Part shown: positions 9,179 to 20,056 of the stretch, piece by piece
Layout: each line of letters opens with the position of its first letter
Numbering within the stretch: position 1 is the stretch's first letter
Assembly (NCBI GenBank): GCA_951394045.1
Contig: OX595986.1
Span: 4,059,534 to 4,123,533, forward strand
Reading direction: 5' to 3'
Length of the DNA stretch: 64,000 bases
Source of the DNA: Nitzschia sp. DOCU1
Lineage: Eukaryota; Bacillariophyta; Bacillariophyceae; Bacillariales; Bacillariaceae
Position numbers and translations under genes: made by a program
Notes under the pieces: generated by a model
Databases searched by the model: none
What the model was told of the DNA's origin: nothing
Seen by the model: only the letters and a program-made list of their open reading frames with translations

Positions 9179-10174
9179 CTACTGGTCCACTTTGATTATT
9201 GTACCTCGCTCCTTTCGGGCCTTTGGAGGCACAATGCCAACATTCTCTTGCTCTCCGAAGTATGCTACCGGCCAGTCATGCCCAAAGGATATCTCGGCAG
9301 GGCGAATACTGGTTATGTCATAGCAAACGCTGTTTTCCAAGGGCGAGTTGGTCGATGGAACCGGATCGTCCGTATTCAAGTATTGCTGAAAGTAATCGGC
9401 ACCTCTACCATATTCTCTAGCGCCATATCCCACATCGAATATCCCTCGCTGCGTGAAGGGATCCAACAACGTTAGCTGTACAAACGTCGTCTCTTTCCCG
9501 GAAGACTTGATTGTACTACAGGCTGCATCCGCCGCGAACGCACCCACAGATATACCAATCAAATGCACGGATTTGAGATTCCGGGCTTTCTTCAACAGTT
9601 GTGTAGCCGCCATTCGACCAACCCGCTGACCATTAAAGCTGGCTTGTAGTATATTCGTCGAGTACTTGCTCCAATCGACCATGGAATTGTAGGATGCTTT
9701 CCCCGGCATTTTGTTTAGATTCGCCATGAGCTTGTCGGTGTACTTGTCTTGTCCTCCCGAGCCATGAAATACCAAAGTTGCATGCTCGACGTCCTCCCAT
9801 CTTGTACCCTTGGCAAGCGGAACAAGCAAATCAGAGGAAAAATCGGAATCCTTTGTACCAACTCTAGAGTAAGTTTCGAGCAGGACAGGAAATCCAACAA
9901 CAAGACCGCCCAACACTTTGAAAAGGTTTCTGCGCTTCAAGGGACCAGCGATATTATCAGGCCGTCCTAACCACAGGGCAAGGTGCTGGAAACCTGACCG
10001 GTGACGCCGCATGTTTGGCGACGCCCCTGGCAGACCTCCATTTAGCTTCCAAGGACAGATGCTGCTAACGTGCGAAGGCAATATCTTTGGCCAACTATTC
10101 AAGGGTAAAGGCGTTGCGAGACGACAGAAAGTGATGATCAACCCGAGTACCAAGTGTGTCGCTTTGGATCGCAT
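9179..10174 (-). CDS. Alpha/beta-hydrolase (lipase-like) with signal peptide and twin-Arg motif
   Basis: A 331-aa protein. The frame opens at a TTG (10216); the first ATG is 10174 (MRSKATHLVLG). Residues 1-16 form a signal peptide with a possible cleavage before Phe. A Ser/Pro/Arg-rich stretch follows, then LKRRNLFKVLGGLVVGF (about 79-96), which fits a twin-arginine thylakoid signal. The hydrolase core has GISVGA (Ser near 209), LLDPF (Asp near 238) and SFGHDW (His near 299), a plausible catalytic triad. The oxyanion-side motif is VFHGSGG. The organisation suggests delivery through the plastid envelope to the thylakoid lumen. The substrate is unknown. Its 3' end lies 41 bp from that of the preceding convergent gene. 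Confidence 0.7.
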   Translation of the reverse strand: MRSKATHLVLGLIITFCRLATPLPLNSWPKILPSHVSSICPWKLNGGLPGASPNMRRHRSGFQHLALWLGRPDNIAGPLKRRNLFKVLGGLVVGFPVLLETYSRVGTKDSDFSSDLLVPLAKGTRWEDVEHATLVFHGSGGQDKYTDKLMANLNKMPGKASYNSMVDWSKYSTNILQASFNGQRVGRMAATQLLKKARNLKSVHLIGISVGAFAADAACSTIKSSGKETTFVQLTLLDPFTQRGIFDVGYGAREYGRGADYFQQYLNTDDPVPSTNSPLENSVCYDITSIRPAEISFGHDWPVAYFGEQENVGIVPPKARKERGTIIKVDQ

Positions 10175-12310
10175 GAGTTCAGATACTTTCCCTCGGGCAA
10201 CGGGGTGGGCTTTCAATTGAATGGGAAACGCTTTCGTCTCTGCGCTTTAGCCACGAGAAATTTGTGATAGGTGTCGAATAAGGATAACCCCGACCGACGA
10301 CATCGGCATGTGGCTGGCAAGGGAAACGACACCGATAGCAAGCATCCCAGTTGGATCCATCCCGCTCCGCGCTCACTATCGCCTTCCTTCGTCGCACACG
10401 CCCCGCGACCGATACGCTGGGGGGGTTACGATACTTCATTCCACCATCCGGTACCCGACTGTACGTGAAAAATACGCACAGTATCGCATTCGTACCTCTT
10501 CTACTAGCGCGCACTTTTCGCTGCTTTAATAGAGTAGCTAGTATAGCTGTTCGCTCTTGGAGGCAAGCGACATCGATCCTCGCCTTCGTCGTCAACAAGA
10601 AGATAGTTGCTACCTGGATAGTGCGTACTCTACGCTGCTTTGAATATGATAATGATAGCTATGCGACACGGGGAGCTTTTAACTAGTACTGCATGTCGAG
10701 CGAGCGATGGCGCCGAGCTAGTAGCAGGAGTACTATTGCTTGTCCAATCCTTCTTGTTTCGGGCTGGTGGTGTGGTGGTTGTTCTTGCTTCTTTCTTCTT
10801 CTTCTTCTTCCTCTTCTTGTCGTCGGAGGGGCGACCAAACAAAGTACCTAATTCCTGTCTACAGACGACCTGAGCGTACTGTCATTTCCTGGACGTTTAC
10901 CTGCTAATACTAGAGTATTATCTAGAGAGTAGTAGGGCGTCAGAGCGAGATACTATTTGAAGAATGGCAGTAGTACAAGCAGCAGCAGAAGGGAGTTGTC
11001 AAATTTGTGGCGAACAGTCGTGTGACAGCACGAAAAAGTCGTGAGGGGCGAGGTGCGCGAAAGGGCAATCAATCCCCCTCCGTCGCCCGTCACTGCATCG
11101 TGTCTGTACTACTCGCCATCTTCGTGAAAGTCTCGTATGTAGAATTTAACGTAGAAAAGAGTAGCCCATTCTCAACTCCGTCCTATGTTGAATTTTGCAT
11201 TCAAAGTGGCGGGAAGCTCACGCGCGCCAAAATTCACCTGTAAATTAACCGAATGTCGTCAGTTGAGTCTGTGGGCGAATAATAGCAGATTTGAAACGAG
11301 TTGTTCGAATTTAAAAGCCTACATGTCTGTTGAAAGTTCATACTTCTTTTAGTTAGGAGGCTCGCAGTTTATCATGTGTCTCATACGCTGACCGGCGTGG
11401 GAAATCAATACTTCACAATAGAGTGCCTTCATTCCACTGGCCCGGGCGCGCAATTTCTTAGCGGAGGGAGAACAGCGGAGCACGCAAGAGATGCCTTTGT
11501 TTCTGTTCTTGTGCTTGAGTCGGTAGTCCTATTGAGCAGCAGCCCCGGAATTTGCATCGAGCAGCTTCTCTCCGGCCAAAGACAACAAGTGGCTTTGCTC
11601 AACAGTGTGCTGCGGCAGTCTTTGTTACTCATCATTGGCGTTTGCGTTTGCGAGCATCCTACTGCTTGTTATTCGTTGAGATATCACTCAATTGCCAGAA
11701 TTGATGTAAGTGACGCAATCCCATGCATTCCTCGCAGTGTCATAGATACCTGGTATGGCTGGTTCATCCTTCAGTAGCAAAGCAATTTCATTGGGGTAGT
11801 TATGTTCATGTTGGCTACGCATAGCCGGGGCTATCGAGGAATTTCTTGGGTGTGACCTGAAGGTTCTTGCTGATGTTGCGACTATGAGAACTCTTGTGCG
11901 TATGAACATCAGCCTGATTGATTGAAGAACACATCAAGAATGATATCTTGGAGGCTCGCCCTTCGGGGGCATTTTGTTGTAGCTGTCAAGTTTCTTTACG
12001 CTCCTCCAGGGATTGTGGTTGCCAAAGTGTTGTGCTGTTCTCTCGTTTTCCCGCCATTTCTCGTTGTTATTAAGATGTAACAACGTGGATGGTGTCAGGA
12101 GCTTTCTTTCGGACTTTTCACGAAACACACATACAAAAAAATCTATCCATTTCCACGCCTTGAATGTTGCAATTGAAAATCCCGCGTGATTTGCCTTGGG
12201 GCGCCATATTTCATCTTCGTTCGTGTCGTTTTCTGAGAATGATCTCACCCCATCAGCCTGTTCTCACTCCGCATGTCATGACGTTACCCTCCGTTTTCTC
12301 AGTTGTCAAC
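10175..12310. other. Gene-poor 2.1-kb spacer, divergent promoter region
   Basis: Lies between the lipase (minus) and AP2 (plus) genes. Only short ORFs with no family resemblance. Includes a TTC microsatellite (10791-10818). The AP2 frame is open back to an ATG at 12164, so part of the right end may be coding or 5' UTR. Confidence 0.45.
10791..10818. repeat. TTC microsatellite
   Basis: A run of TTC/CTT trinucleotides with one interruption, in non-coding DNA. Confidence 0.8.
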
Positions 12311-15084
12311 ATGGCCGAAGTTGCTAAAGAATTTGTTACACCCGATAGGGGTCCTCACCAGTCCAGCTCGATCGACGATAAGAAGGATGCATTGCGGGAT
12401 GATACTTTGGGGAACGAAATCTCGAAGCAGCCAACTACTGTGACACCTCCAGAATCAACATCACGGGAAGAGGTTGCCATAAAGGAGGGTCGGGATTCGC
12501 CGTTCGAGCTGGTGTCAACTGGACAGGTCGAGTCTCCGGAGGATAGAAAGGTTCGATTTGATAAGGGTGATCAGGGGGGTAACATTTCTGACTCTCCTTC
12601 GAGCACCGGAAGCCAAAGGGGCCTTGTATCGCGAAGGGGTGGCCGATGTGGATCACCTGGGCGCATAGGAAACCCAAGTCCAAAGAATGAATCAGCTTTG
12701 GAATTCAAGGCGTACAAAAGCCCCCCTAGGAAAAATGATGTCAACGACTCGGTGCCCCCCTTAAGCTCTGATACCAGCCCTGAAAAGGACAAGGATGCAA
12801 ACATAAAAATTGAAGATGGTGCAGGAAGCTCAAGTTCTGTGGAACAGAAGGAGGCCGGACCTCTTTCTTCTCGATCGGAAGCAACAAAACCAGCCAAGTC
12901 GACCGAAAAGAAAAGTACTGTCACCTTTTCACCAGTACCGCCTCCTCGCGAAGCGACGCGTACGCCGACGAAGTCGCCTACAGGTGGACGTTTCCAGAGC
13001 CTTCCAGTGCTAGATGATGATACGCTGAAATCACCAGGCAGTTTCTTTCTGTCACCCCATCCCCCGACTCCTTCGTCTAGAATCCTGAGGGAAAGTGGAT
13101 CATTTGACAAAGGAAGGGAAGATGAGAAGCCAGCCGCTAGGCAGCCCATGCGATCGCCCAAGACTCCAAGGTCGCCAAGGACTCCAAGGAGAGATGATCG
13201 AGACAGGTTCCTGACTACCCCAACAGATTTTGCCTTGGATTATGGCAAGCACCCGCATTCTAACTCGTTTGAGTCGTCCAATGGTAAGTGTAAATGGACC
13301 ATTGTGGCCAAACTGTGTTCAACGGTCGATCTCTCGTCGCGGCCTAACAAACTATTTCTCGTGTTTTAGTCCTTGCATGGTTGCAATCTCCTACGGCCAA
13401 TGGTCTCTTTTCTCCCGGCGGTTTCGGTTACATGCTGAACACGCCAAAGGGGGCGCCTAGAACCCCAAGGACGCCGACTGTGAGCACTTCCTTCTTCTTC
13501 TCAGATGTCGCCGGTTTGCCTGGTAGTGAACATGCGTCTCCAAAGCCTACTGACAAGAAAGGCCGTGGCGTGTCTAATATTATATGTATTTCACCGCTTG
13601 CATCTTCGAAAGCCAAGAGCGGAAGCAATCCAGCTTACACACCGACGATCAACTACAAAGATATGTTTGCTTCCCCAGAGAAAAATCGTGCATTGCCGTT
13701 GCTGGATTCACCCTTGAAAAGTTCCAAGGATGGTGTGCAAAGGAGCGGTAGTCGAGACCCGAGCATTGACGCGCATATGGCTGAACGAGAGCTCATGGAA
13801 GATGAAGATCTGAGCGTCCTTCTTCAGCTTGCGTCCAACACCCCAAAGCCCAACGGAGAGCGTCCAGTTGCTGTCTCGACATCAGAGGGAACGCACGTTT
13901 TCCGTTCTCCGCACAAGGACGGCCAACCCGGGGACGAGAACCTTCCTTCGTTGCAATTGCCGATCATCGGTGGAGGGCGTGAGGGCGAAGGTAACGCCAC
14001 AAGGCTGGCGAGAAAGACTCATTCGAGAGACCACGGCGATGGCGGCGAAAATTTCCATAGGCCCTTGGGCATGAGATCATCAGTTCCGGTTCCGGCAGCT
14101 GCGACGAGCAGTGCCCAGTCAAAGAACTCGGATTCCAAGCAAGAAGCCACAAGGAAGGATCCACCCAAGCAGGATCCGACAAAGCTAAAACCTACAAAGA
14201 CGTCCAGCATGCACCCTCCGCACCTAGCATACCCACCACCGCACCATTACCACCCGGATGCTCCTCACTACTATCCGCACTTGCCCCCAGGCATGGCACC
14301 TCACGGTGGTACCATGAGAGTAGTGGTTGGCGGGCCACCTCCGCAGCGTGCAAAGAATTCCCCACCGCGGTCGCCTCACGCTCGTGGATATCCCATGGGG
14401 GACCCGGCATATCCTCACGCTTATGGCCCTCCAGGTCACTACCACCACGGTGTTCCTCACATGCATCATTACTATCCACCTCCACCACCCCGGCACATGC
14501 CCATGTTCGGTGTTCAGCACCCGCCTGGGAATACGAATCTTACCCCTGCTGCTGCTGCCGCCGCTGTTGCTGCTCAGAAGCCGATGAAGGCTAATCCCAA
14601 CAAGGGTGCGAAGCGGCCGTTGCCTACACAGGCAGTTGGCGTCAAGCAGTCGCCTGGATCCGCAAAGAAGCTAAAGAAATCACTGTCTCCTGGAAGCGCA
14701 AAGAAGAAAAATCGATCACCGCCACTTGTTGATAAAGTTGAAAGACAAAAGGCGGCCGCAAATATCCAGGCGGTCAATCAGGCAAGTGGGTGCAAGAATG
14801 ATAAGGCGGCAGCTTTGGCTGCTGCAATCCTGAGAGGAGTTACAATGCGGCCATCGGGGAAGTGGCAGGCACAGCTCTACTTTGCTGGGAAATCGCGTTA
14901 CATTGGGGTCTTTGACACGCGAGAGAAGGCTGCTTTAGCCTACGAGATCGCCCGGGAAAAGCTCAAGACTGAGAAGCAGGCAGCCGAAGGCGGCGCGCTC
15001 AGCGCCAAGGCCACCGAAAATGCCGTCAACGCCGCACGCAAAGCTGCATTTGAAGGAGTCAACGAACGCGATCCTCGCCTGTAA
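12311..15084 (+). CDS. AP2/ERF-domain transcription factor with long disordered N-terminus
   Basis: Two exons, 12311-13283 and 13370-15084. The 86-bp intron has GTAAGT and TTTTAG, and the frame continues through it (FESSN-V-LAWLQSP). This gives 895 aa from ATG 12311 (AACATGG context); an in-frame ATG at 12164 would add 49 residues. The AP2 domain is near residues 811-858: ILRGVTMRPSGKWQAQLYF, YIGVFDTREKAALAYEIARE. Upstream are about 800 disordered residues rich in SP/TP sites (PRSPKTPRSP-type), a His/Pro/Tyr-rich zone about 620-720, a poly-Ala run, and Lys-rich SPGSAKK repeats that may act as a nuclear signal. It is probably a DNA-binding regulator controlled by proline-directed kinases; targets are unknown. 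Confidence 0.85.
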
Positions 15085-15367
15085 CCAATAGACTTACTTT
15101 TGTGTATATGTGCAAAACATACCATTAGACGAACGGGCCCAGATCCTACGTGTTACATCTCGTCCGTGTACACATGCTAAAAAGAACAATTTGTCATGAT
15201 TTTGCATTCTGCTCGTACAAAGAACAACGCCGCGTTCCCTAAACACTCTTCGTGTCTATAAAGTTTGTTTAAAAAATGGATCCTCGAGGGATCCTGCTAC
15301 AAAAGCGGTGGGGGCCATCCCCGTAGGGTATCGAATCTGTCTGCAATCATCAAGATCCGTGCGCGGG

Positions 15368-17534
15368 CTATACACTCAACTGCGTCGGAGTGTCGAGACT
15401 GGTATATTGATGTCGATTCCTAACAATGTTTCCATCTTTCAGGAACACTTTCCAGATTCCCCACGCAAAAAAGACAATACAGAACAGCGGAAACCAGCCT
15501 GCGGAACTCTTCTTACGTTCAGGCATTGGATGCACTTGGTCAGACTTCTCCTCGTCTTTTGTAGCAGTCGAAGACGATTTCGTTGATGTCGACCCTGTCG
15601 TCGTAGACGTGGTTGGTTTTTTGGTAGGTGGAGATGGTGTTGTCTTTTTCGCGCTTGTGGCGTCGTTCGTTTCTGCCGCTTTCGAAGTGTCCTTGGTGGG
15701 GGTAGTCGTCGTCGTCGTCGTCGTCGTCGTTGTCTTCTTGACTGTCCCTGTTTCATCTAGACTCTCGGCATGTGACAGTACAAAGTCATCGTCCACCGGT
15801 GGACCATACCAAAGCTCGGAATGAGTCTTTGGATCTGGGAACTCTTGAATGATGCTGTTATCATCGGCAGTCTTTTCGGCAATGTCTCGGCAAGTTCCGT
15901 AAATGGCTTCCGCGCTTTCGCTCGGACTTGGTAGCGTCGGAAACCATCCCTCCTGGTACCCCCGCAAAAAATCCCACTCTCCAAAGGCCCCAAATTCCAT
16001 CTTGAGTGTCCAAAAGAACCATGCTCGCTGAACGTTACCATCATCTGGAACGGGCGCGGATTCGTAAGCAACCATTTGAGCCTCTACAAAATGCCGTAAA
16101 AACCATTGCCGACCTTGCGCCATTGTTCGATTATTCTTGGGCAAATCAAAGTTTGCCGTGTCGCCCTTCTTGTTACGAATTTCGGCCATGATATTGTCCA
16201 ACATGTATTTTGGTTCCGTGTCGTAGGCTGCACTCCATTCTCCAATCATTCGTGAAATACCTCTTGAGGGTAGTGTATTCTTGGGAGCATCCTGATAGCA
16301 GCAAGCCTGGGTAGCTCGAGTATCCTTACCACAAACCAGGGCAATGTGTTGTTTGGGGCTGAGCTTGCGGTCATTTCCATCGAATACTTCAACAAACAAA
16401 CGACGACAACAAAGAAGAGTCAGGCGTTTTGGTGGTGTTGAGCTACCGGTATATACTTCCTTGCCAGGCCTCAGGACCAGGTAGTACTTCTTCTCTTTCG
16501 TACCACAACGCATACATACCATGATAGTAATGACTATCCAAATAGGTATTGGAGAATTCATCCTCATCAGTCCACCATTTATTGTTCCATACGGTCGCAT
16601 TGAACAAGTCTCCAATATACACTGCCGTATCTTCCCCCAGTATCGTACGAACCGCCCGCAATGCGTCATTGTAAAATTCCTGGACGACGGTTACATCACA
16701 ATCCGCAAAGGGTTCATTTAAAACACCAAACCCCGTCACGACATCTCCCAGATTATCTCGGACTACTGCCGTGGCAATATCCTTGACTGCCTGTAAGCTT
16801 CGTTTCACATGAGCCGGATTCGTTGACCAGTGTTGACAAGTCGGAGCATCTTCCAGCAATTGCCCCGAATTATCAAATCCATTTTGAGATCCCGGTGCTG
16901 TATGAATATCTGGCCACACTTCCAGACCATATTCTCGACACCATCCCACAAATCTAACAAAGTACAACCATTGTCCATCCACATAGGGTTCATTTTCTAA
17001 GATATCTCCCATGATCCAATGGGGCATGGGCACTCGTACATGTGTAATGCCGGCATCTTGAAGTGTCGCAACGTCTTGTTTGGTGACAAAGGAATCCCAA
17101 TGATACTCCAAGTATTGTTTCGCCAATGCCTTGTGTTCAAATTGAGACGTGAGCGTGTATTCGTCGACGGCGACAAAGTCCTTGTCATCGTCTAGCAAAA
17201 ACTGACAATGATACATGTCACACACTTCAGCTTTGCTGCTGGGGGCACTGAGTTGACCCGGAAACCAACAAAAGTCGCCCCTAATATGACAATCCGTAAG
17301 AGCAAACATGTACGGCGTAATGAAGCGCTCCAGCACTAGCCAACCGCCCACATTGACGCCACGAATAAACTTGCGTTTCGAAGTAGTTGTAGTAGAGATT
17401 CGTCGCCGCTGTCGAGAATTATCAGGATCTACTTGTTCCTGATTATCATCAATATCATCAGTCTCCCAGTTCTTCCAAAATGGAAACAAGCGGAACGATT
17501 CTCCGACTTCGTCTTGGCTTTTGCCGCTAAACAT
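15368..17534 (-). CDS. GH5 glucan 1,3-beta-glucosidase-like enzyme, tail-anchored
   Basis: Two exons, 17534-16520 and 16386-15368, give 677 aa. The 133-bp intron (GTATGT...GAAG) rejoins HYYH to VFDGNDRKL. The start is the first ATG (17534; the frame continues to TTG 17546). The GH5 exo-1,3-beta-glucanase core starts at FIRGVNVGGWLVLERF, with acid/base Glu near 274 (GVLNEPFAD) and nucleophile Glu near 388 (MIGEWSAAYD). After the barrel comes a Thr-rich stalk including a run of 11 Thr, then a transmembrane segment (WFPLFCIVFFAWGIWKVFL) close to the C-terminus. No N-terminal signal peptide is seen, so an upstream exon may be missing or it may be tail-anchored. A role in chrysolaminarin or callose-type glucan turnover is inferred. 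Confidence 0.82.
15705..15730. repeat. GTC/ACG trinucleotide repeat coding poly-Thr
   Basis: Plus-strand GTC run inside the glucanase gene. Read on the minus strand it encodes most of the poly-Thr stalk, so its length can vary without breaking the frame. Confidence 0.75.
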
Positions 17535-18056
17535 CCTGGCGGTCAATCACAATCTAGCAGTCGACGAGGAATCACTTGCAACGGCTTTGAAACTCTCCTT
17601 GCAGGGTAAGGGAACACTTATCAGTGAATGACACTGATGCTGTCGTCCTTGATGGAAAGATTGTTGACACTTTTGTGTACTTTCTCGCATCCATGAAATG
17701 CAGCAAGAACCACAGAAAATGTGGCATTGCATCCGCAAAGGTAAGGGGGCGAAAGTGATGTAAAAAGAAGGGGAACAACGGTACCCACAATTTAACTTGC
17801 CCTCCTTTCTTAGCCAATGGTTGGCGGTATGCGCGCGTACGCGCTCCAACGGCAAGAGGCGAAAGGCGAAGAGAACGAGAACCACCTCCTCCTCTTGGAT
17901 CTTTTGTGATTTTTCTTGCAACCAACGAGAAACGAAGTGACGGCCAAAGGGAGTGTTCATTCATTGTGTGGCCGATAGATTTCATCACCACTCTTATTCA
18001 ACCCCCCACCGACCACGTTCCAGTCTTTTCCCTTCATTGACATTGTCCGGTCCATC
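17535..18056. promoter_or_regulatory. Shared promoter, GH5 glucanase / pyruvate kinase
   Basis: A 522-bp head-to-head spacer. Short open frames on both strands have no family resemblance. No sharp motif noted. Confidence 0.4.
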
Positions 18057-19966
18057 ATGTTTGTTGCCCGTGCCGCACGTTCCTCGATGGCTACTCGCCT
18101 TGCCGTATCTTCCTCCTCTAAGTTGTGTATTGGTCGGCAATATGCGGCAACGGCTCGTTGCAACTTTTCCGTCATGGATTATACCGAGGCAAATCCAAAG
18201 GCCATGCAACTCAAGACCACCTTTCATTTGCCAGATCCTACCCAGGCTAGTGAATCGGGACGACCCTATCATCAATTGACGAAAATTGTCGCTACCATTG
18301 GACCCACTTCCGAACAAGAAGAACCTCTCGCCAGAGTCGTCAGGGCGGGCATGAAGATTATGCGATTGAATTTTAGTCATGCTACCAAGGAAGAAGTAGA
18401 ATTGCGAATGGCGAATCTGGCCAAGTGTCAGGTGAGTAGCAATAATTGTGTCCAAATGATTGTCGACGCTTGTTGTCCCATGCTCACTTTTTCTGTACGA
18501 TGAAGGATGTGTTGTCGTTTGAGAGTTCGGCACTGGACAAGCTGCAAGATGTTCGAGCGACTCTTTTGGATACACGCGGACCCGAAATTCGAACGGGAAA
18601 GCTTGCCCACGACAATTCGGGTCATGAAACGATCTCGCTTTTCAAAGGAGAATTCCTAAGATTGCAGACATCTGCCGAGTGGGAAACGGCAAGTACCGAC
18701 AAGGATTTGTTTATTAACTACTCCAAGTTAAATCAATGTATGAAGCCAGGAATGAAAGTCTTGTTGGATGATGGAGCTGTGATTATGACAGTGACGGATG
18801 TGAAACCTGGAGAGAATGGAGTCGTTACTTGTTCCATTGACAATTCGGGAGAAATTCGATCCAGGGCGGGAGTCAACTTGCCCATGGCCGAGACGGATCT
18901 TCCAGCCATGTCCGATAAAGATCGCCACGATATCAAGTATGGATTGACTATTGATGTGGATTATGTGGCAGCTTCTTTTATTCAAACGGCGGATGGTGTA
19001 CGCGAAATTCGAACCTACATGCAAGAATGTGCCAAGGAATTGGGGTGGGAAGCCGATCGACCCCTGCCCAAAATCATCTCGAAAATTGAGTCAGCCTCGG
19101 CATTGAAACATTTTGATGAAATTTTGGCGGAATCCGATGGTATCATGGTCGCACGAGGCGACTTGGGAGTGGAAATTCCTATCCAGCAAGTGACAAATGC
19201 CCAAAAGGAAATGGTGGCGGCATGCAATGCCGTGGGCAAGCCTGTCATTGTTGCCACACAGGTAAGATGTTGGTGGGCGATGATTATGCCACTGAATGCT
19301 TCCATTTGTATTGCTTCGGAAAGCTGACGCATGCTTCCAAAATTGCAGATGTTGGAAAGTATGGCCAAGAATCCTCGACCGACTCGGGCTGAAGTTTCCG
19401 ATGTGACTAACGCTGTGTATGACGGAGCCGATGCCGTCATGACAAGTGGTGAAACGGCCAAGGGCAAGTACCCCGAAGAGACGATCAAGACTATGAATGA
19501 AATCATCCAATGTGCGGAAGAATATGGCGCTTCGGGAGCTTTGGGATCCCTCTATGTACAGCACGGGGGTGAAAAGTCTCTGTATCTCGGCGAGAATGGA
19601 GAAAAGATGGATACCGCCATTGCCAAGGCCTCTGTTACTGCCAGTCTCAAGGGATTGTGTACGGCAATTTTGGTCATCACCGAGACAGGCACTCTTCCAC
19701 AAATGGTGGCCTCGTACAGACCAAACTGCCCTGTAGTGACCTTTTGCCCGAACAAAAAGATGGCTCGCCAACTTATCCTTAACCGTGGAATTTACCCAGT
19801 TGTGGGCTTGCAGAATACTCCAGATAACGACAAACTTCCCGTTGCGATTAAAGAAGCAACCAAGATGGGGTTCTGTAAACCGGGAGATTCTGTTGTTGTT
19901 GTCTATGTCGATCGCCATGTCTTCGAACGAAGTGCCAACTTTACAATTGCTACCGTTCCAGAGTAA
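18057..19966 (+). CDS. Pyruvate kinase, predicted mitochondrial
   Basis: Three exons, 18057-18431, 18506-19261 and 19349-19966, all joined at codon boundaries (introns 74 and 87 bp), give 582 aa. Pyruvate kinase transfers phosphate from PEP to ADP. Seen: [33 protein letters not shown], the active-site signature [24 protein letters not shown], and [14 protein letters not shown] (Thr where Leu is usual). The first 45 residues ([19 protein letters not shown]...) are basic and Ser-rich with no acidic residues, typical of a mitochondrial presequence. Diatoms carry several pyruvate kinases, some predicted in mitochondria. It is divergent from the glucanase and convergent with SufD (90 bp between stops). 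Confidence 0.93.
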
Positions 19967-20056
19967 TCTACAGTAATTGTGAAATAGTATCTTCATTGAA
20001 ACTGCTGATGTTCGGAATTAACAAATGGTTATCTACATTAGAAATTTCGGTACATC

